Of a stretch of 64,000 nt of DNA, positions 61,338-64,000 are shown one piece after another (position 1 is the first letter of the stretch; every line of letters starts with the position of its first letter). A program made the position numbers and the translations under genes. Origin of the DNA: Collinsella sp. BG-O-102 (GTDB lineage: Bacteria; Actinomycetota; Coriobacteriia; Coriobacteriales; Coriobacteriaceae); contig NZ_JAMOKO010000004.1 in assembly GCF_023656745.1 (NCBI RefSeq), positions 1 through 64,000 on the forward strand, given 5' to 3'. The notes beneath the pieces were generated by a model. The model was not told the origin of the DNA, ran no database searches, and worked only from the letters and a program-made list of their open reading frames with translations.

Positions 61338-62774
61338 ATGCGCAAAGTCCCGACCAATAACCAGCACCTGTTCTACCAACCGAAGGACGTGTGGGTGGGA
61401 GACGTCATGCCCTTCGGCAAGGACGGCACGTTCTATCTATACCACCAGCGTGACACGCGCGACCCCGCTCCGCTTGCCGAAGGACAGCCCTTTGGGTGGT
61501 CGCTCGCGACCACCCAGGACTTCGTGACGTACCAGGAACACGGAACGGCGATCCCCCACGGCGGAGAAGACGACCAAGACCAGTTCATCTACGCCGGAAC
61601 CGTTTACGAGGCAAAAGGGGAGGTACGCGCTTTCTATACCGGGTTTAACCGCAACTACCTGCGAGAAGGCAAAACGTCCCAGGTGCTCATGCAGGCGAAG
61701 GCCTGCTCGGATGATTATGCGACGTGGAAAAAGACGGGCGTTGCAGTAGAGCTCACGCCTCAGCCAGGATACGATGGGCGCAACTGGCGCGACCCTTTCG
61801 TAATATGGGATGACGACCGGAAGGAATACCTCCTCGTACTGGGCACGCGTAAGGGAGACGACCCCTCCAAAACCCTCCAAACTGGCAGGCTCGTTCACTT
61901 TACGTCGAAGGACCTCGAGCACTGGCAGTTCAAGGGCGACTTCTGGGCCCCCGGCCTCTACACCATGTTCGAAATGCCAGACATTTTTAAAATTGGCGAT
62001 TGGTGGTACCTGGTCTACTCTGAGTACAGCGACGAGAACAAGATCGTCTACCGCATGAGCCGCGATCTCTACGGTCCGTGGGAGAAGCCGAGAGATGACG
62101 CCTTCGACGGGAGGGCGTATTACGCCGGACGGACCGCCTTCGACGGATCGCGCAGGATTCTGTCCGGCTGGGTCCCCACGCGCGAGAACGACGATGACCG
62201 GGCCAACTGGCTTTGGGGTGGCTCGTTTATGCCCCATGAGGTGTACCAGCGCCCCAATGGCACCCTCGGCGTTCGCCCTCCCCAAAGCATAAAGGATGCG
62301 TTCGAGTGCCCTGATGCCGTCCCGGATATCGAGCTTCGCGGAGACCACGAACGAACGGAGTGCGTAATCACCGAAAACGCAGGCGAGATCTTCTGCTTCG
62401 AGGCAGACGTGACGTTCAGGGACGCTTGCGACTTCTCAATTCGAGCCTACAAGAATCTCGAGACCGACGAGTCGTACGAATACCGCTTCGACCTCGACGC
62501 GAATCGGCTCTCGTTCGACAAGAGCCCCTGTTACAAGTGGTTCCGCGTAATGGATAAGGGGCTTTGGAGGCCAGTCTGGCTCGAGTCCGGGCGTTCTTAC
62601 CACCTGCAGCTCATCGTTGACGACAACATCCTCGTCCTCTACCTCGACGGTACCGCACTCACGACACGCGTCTGCGAGAAGTTCGGCCACTCGCTTGCTG
62701 TTACGGTAACGAATGGCGAACTCAAACTGTCCAACATAGCCTTGGCGAAGGGGCTGCGCGAACAGGAAAAGTAA
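61338..62774 (+). CDS. Glycoside hydrolase family 32, cytoplasmic fructosidase-like
   Basis: The 478-residue protein is a GH32 enzyme: a five-bladed propeller to about residue 320 and a beta-sandwich to the end. The nucleophile aspartate is D22 in VWVGDVMPF (WMNDPNG in most members), the transition-state RDP is at 151-153 and the acid/base glutamate is E212 in FEMPD (ECP in most). No signal peptide, unlike the secreted SacC levanase. I infer cleavage of a fructose-containing sugar imported by the preceding PTS. AAGGAGG precedes the ATG. Confidence 0.9.
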   Translation: MRKVPTNNQHLFYQPKDVWVGDVMPFGKDGTFYLYHQRDTRDPAPLAEGQPFGWSLATTQDFVTYQEHGTAIPHGGEDDQDQFIYAGTVYEAKGEVRAFYTGFNRNYLREGKTSQVLMQAKACSDDYATWKKTGVAVELTPQPGYDGRNWRDPFVIWDDDRKEYLLVLGTRKGDDPSKTLQTGRLVHFTSKDLEHWQFKGDFWAPGLYTMFEMPDIFKIGDWWYLVYSEYSDENKIVYRMSRDLYGPWEKPRDDAFDGRAYYAGRTAFDGSRRILSGWVPTRENDDDRANWLWGGSFMPHEVYQRPNGTLGVRPPQSIKDAFECPDAVPDIELRGDHERTECVITENAGEIFCFEADVTFRDACDFSIRAYKNLETDESYEYRFDLDANRLSFDKSPCYKWFRVMDKGLWRPVWLESGRSYHLQLIVDDNILVLYLDGTALTTRVCEKFGHSLAVTVTNGELKLSNIALAKGLREQEK

Positions 62775-63110
62775 GCCAGTGAACCTCGTCGCCACAGCGA
62801 CTCCCCCAGCAAAACACGCGAACAACGGGTCCGGCCGCATTCCGGCGACCGGACTCGTCCTGTGCCCTGATGGCACATGGCCCCGGGCTGCCGACAGCGA
62901 GGCGGCCTTAGGGGCCTCGCCTACAGATTCCTGAGTGCGTCGACGAGGGAGACCTTGCCCGCGGTGACCTCGTCGGCCTGCTTGATGACCTTTGCGGGCA
63001 CGACGGCCACCACAGCGCCGGCGGCAGAGTCGATTCGAGCGATGTGGTCAGAGACGGAGCGAACGGCGAGCCGCTTGCCGACAGGGAGGCAGTCAAAGGT
63101 GGCAAAGCGC
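62775..63110. other. Spacer after GH32 with a hairpin and a decayed reading
   Basis: GCGAGGC/GCCTCGC (near 62897-62921) forms a hairpin. The remainder is covered by the uncertain minus-strand reading below. I see no other gene. Confidence 0.5.
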
Positions 63111-63208
63111 ACTCCTACGGTTGGGATACGCCCGTGAGGCGCTCGGCGGACAGCGCTGTTGCCGCTCGCTGTGTCGAGCGCAGGTGTCGAGAAGTCGCCA
63201 TATGCCAC
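62921..63208 (-). pseudogene. Unidentified short minus-strand reading, probably a remnant
   Basis: A 95-codon reading starts MAYGDFST in the duplicated block and continues with a different, protein-like sequence (ARIDSAAGAVVAVVPAKVIK, ending SLVDALRNL). No ribosome site precedes it and I recognise no family. It may be the tail of a deleted gene joined to the duplicated promoter block. Confidence 0.35.
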
Positions 63209-63343
63209 TACAGATGTATCATGGAGTGCCGAAGTTCACGTGCCCGTGACAAAACGCGGGCGCCAACCCGTCCCGAGCACCACCCCGCCCGTAAGGTGTG
63301 GGACGAAAGGAGGACCAGCCGCATGAACATCCCCGAGACACAG
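63111..63343. repeat. Duplicated block, right copy
   Basis: This matches 58275-58506 and carries the upstream region, ribosome site and first codons of the intact LevR-type gene. A TATCAT box lies near 63217; the left copy has TAGCAT there. Confidence 0.85.
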
Positions 63344-64000
63344 AAAGACCTGCTTGCCTACCTCGATCGCATCACGCGCGAGCTTGGCAGCACGCGGGGC
63401 GGGCGCATCCAGAACCGTCTCGACCACTTCACCACGGCATCTATAACCGACTCGCTCGCCATCTCGCGCAGCCTGGCAAGTCAGTATCTCAACGAGCTCG
63501 TGCGCGCTGGCCTCGTGGTGAAAGCAGGGGCACGACCGGTGTGCTACTTCCACCGCCGCTCCCTCGAACGCTTCTTCCAGTCTCGCATTGAGCGTAGCAC
63601 CTACCCTTCGGTCGAGCAGCTCTTCGCCACGCTCGGAAACGGCGAGCGACTCGACTTCGACCGCGCAATCGGTCACGAGCTGAGCCTTGCGCCCTGCATC
63701 AGCCAGCTCTGCGCCGCGCTCAAGTACCCGCCAGCTGGCCTGCCCATCCTGCTCTGTGGCGCCTCGGGAACCGGCAAGGGTCTACTCGCCGAACTTGCCC
63801 TCGAATACGGCAAGAACGTCGGCGTCCTGCAGCAGGAAGCCAAGCTTGTGAGCATCGACTGCTCGCATTACGCAGACGATGCCCGCGCGCTCACTCACGA
63901 CCTGTGCGCAGATGGCGGGCCTGCAGATCGGGCGAGCGGCGGCATCGTTTATCTCAAGGACGTCGACGCCCTCTCACCCGCTGCCCAGGACGCGCTCTTG
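63323..64000 (+). CDS. LevR-type sigma-54 activator with PTS-regulated domains (partial)
   Basis: The first 226 residues are in the window and the gene runs off the end. They contain an N-terminal winged-helix region (ASITDSLAISRSLASQYLNE) and the start of an AAA+ sigma-54 interaction domain with Walker A CGASGTGKGLLAE (about 150-162) and GIVYLKDVDALSP, a Walker-B-like segment. LevR proteins also carry EIIA/EIIB-like and PRD domains further on, so PTS phosphorylation adjusts activity. It follows the lev-like operon, which it probably activates. AAAGGAGG precedes the ATG. Confidence 0.88.
   Translation, partial: MNIPETQKDLLAYLDRITRELGSTRGGRIQNRLDHFTTASITDSLAISRSLASQYLNELVRAGLVVKAGARPVCYFHRRSLERFFQSRIERSTYPSVEQLFATLGNGERLDFDRAIGHELSLAPCISQLCAALKYPPAGLPILLCGASGTGKGLLAELALEYGKNVGVLQQEAKLVSIDCSHYADDARALTHDLCADGGPADRASGGIVYLKDVDALSPAAQDALL

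Overview
The window is about 62% G+C and densely coded, with little unexplained coding space. It looks like the chromosome of a gut Coriobacteriia (Actinomycetota), most like Collinsella. The signs are a dnaK-grpE-dnaJ-hspR stress operon with a separate clpB, several mannose-family PTS systems, membrane-anchored LuxR regulators, hydrogenase-maturation genes with a nickel regulator, and intergenic spaces full of small palindromic repeats. The genus is inferred from gene content and recall, not from a search.

Layout. 1-5.7 kb: luxS, a DUF4867 gene, and a three-gene signalling unit (degenerate kinase-like membrane protein, histidine kinase, NarL-type regulator). 5.7-10.1 kb, minus strand: a lipoprotein and a three-gene zinc-ribbon/SPFH membrane-stress-like operon. 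10.4-16.6 kb: membrane LuxR regulator, pyrE, a palindrome-rich spacer, a truncated RpiR-type SIS protein, the glucose EIIA gene (crr), two lipoproteins and a tRNA remnant. 16.9-24.9 kb: a HAD phosphatase, hypF-hypC-hypD-hypE, a small protein plus nikR, trxA, and an orphan gene. 25-27 kb: an AgrC/LytTR two-component pair. 27.2-31.1 kb: nadA-nadB-nadC-niaR behind a large palindromic operator. 31.4-43.8 kb: ferredoxin, the dnaK operon, an aconitase-family hydratase, two membrane or secreted unknowns, and clpB. 44-52.6 kb: a DUF4143 ATPase, a membrane protein, a DUF5692 gene with an early in-frame amber codon, tetR, a fused FeS/FAD oxidoreductase and hypA. 52.9-56.2 kb: mannose PTS manLMN plus manO. 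56.4 kb: tRNA-Arg(CCU). 56.6-64 kb: a decayed region (broken iron alcohol dehydrogenase, remnants, a 232-bp duplication) that encloses a levan-type operon (EIIB-EIIC-EIID-EIIA and a GH32 enzyme), followed by a LevR-type activator that runs off the end.

How the parts work together. PTS sugar uptake (crr, manLMN, the lev-like system) feeds glycolysis. The lev-like genes recall B. subtilis levDEFG-sacC with its sigma-54 activator LevR, but here the GH32 enzyme has no signal peptide, so cleavage should follow uptake. NikR and the Hyp proteins prepare [NiFe] hydrogenase, whose structural genes are not in the window. NiaR probably represses its own nad operon. HspR probably controls dnaK and clpB through a shared A+T-rich promoter motif.

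The most distinctive material is between genes. Several families of small palindromes recur, and in three of them the paired arms differ between copies while staying complementary. One family is a roughly 95-bp structured element with two conserved blocks. No complete IS element, phage or CRISPR array was seen.
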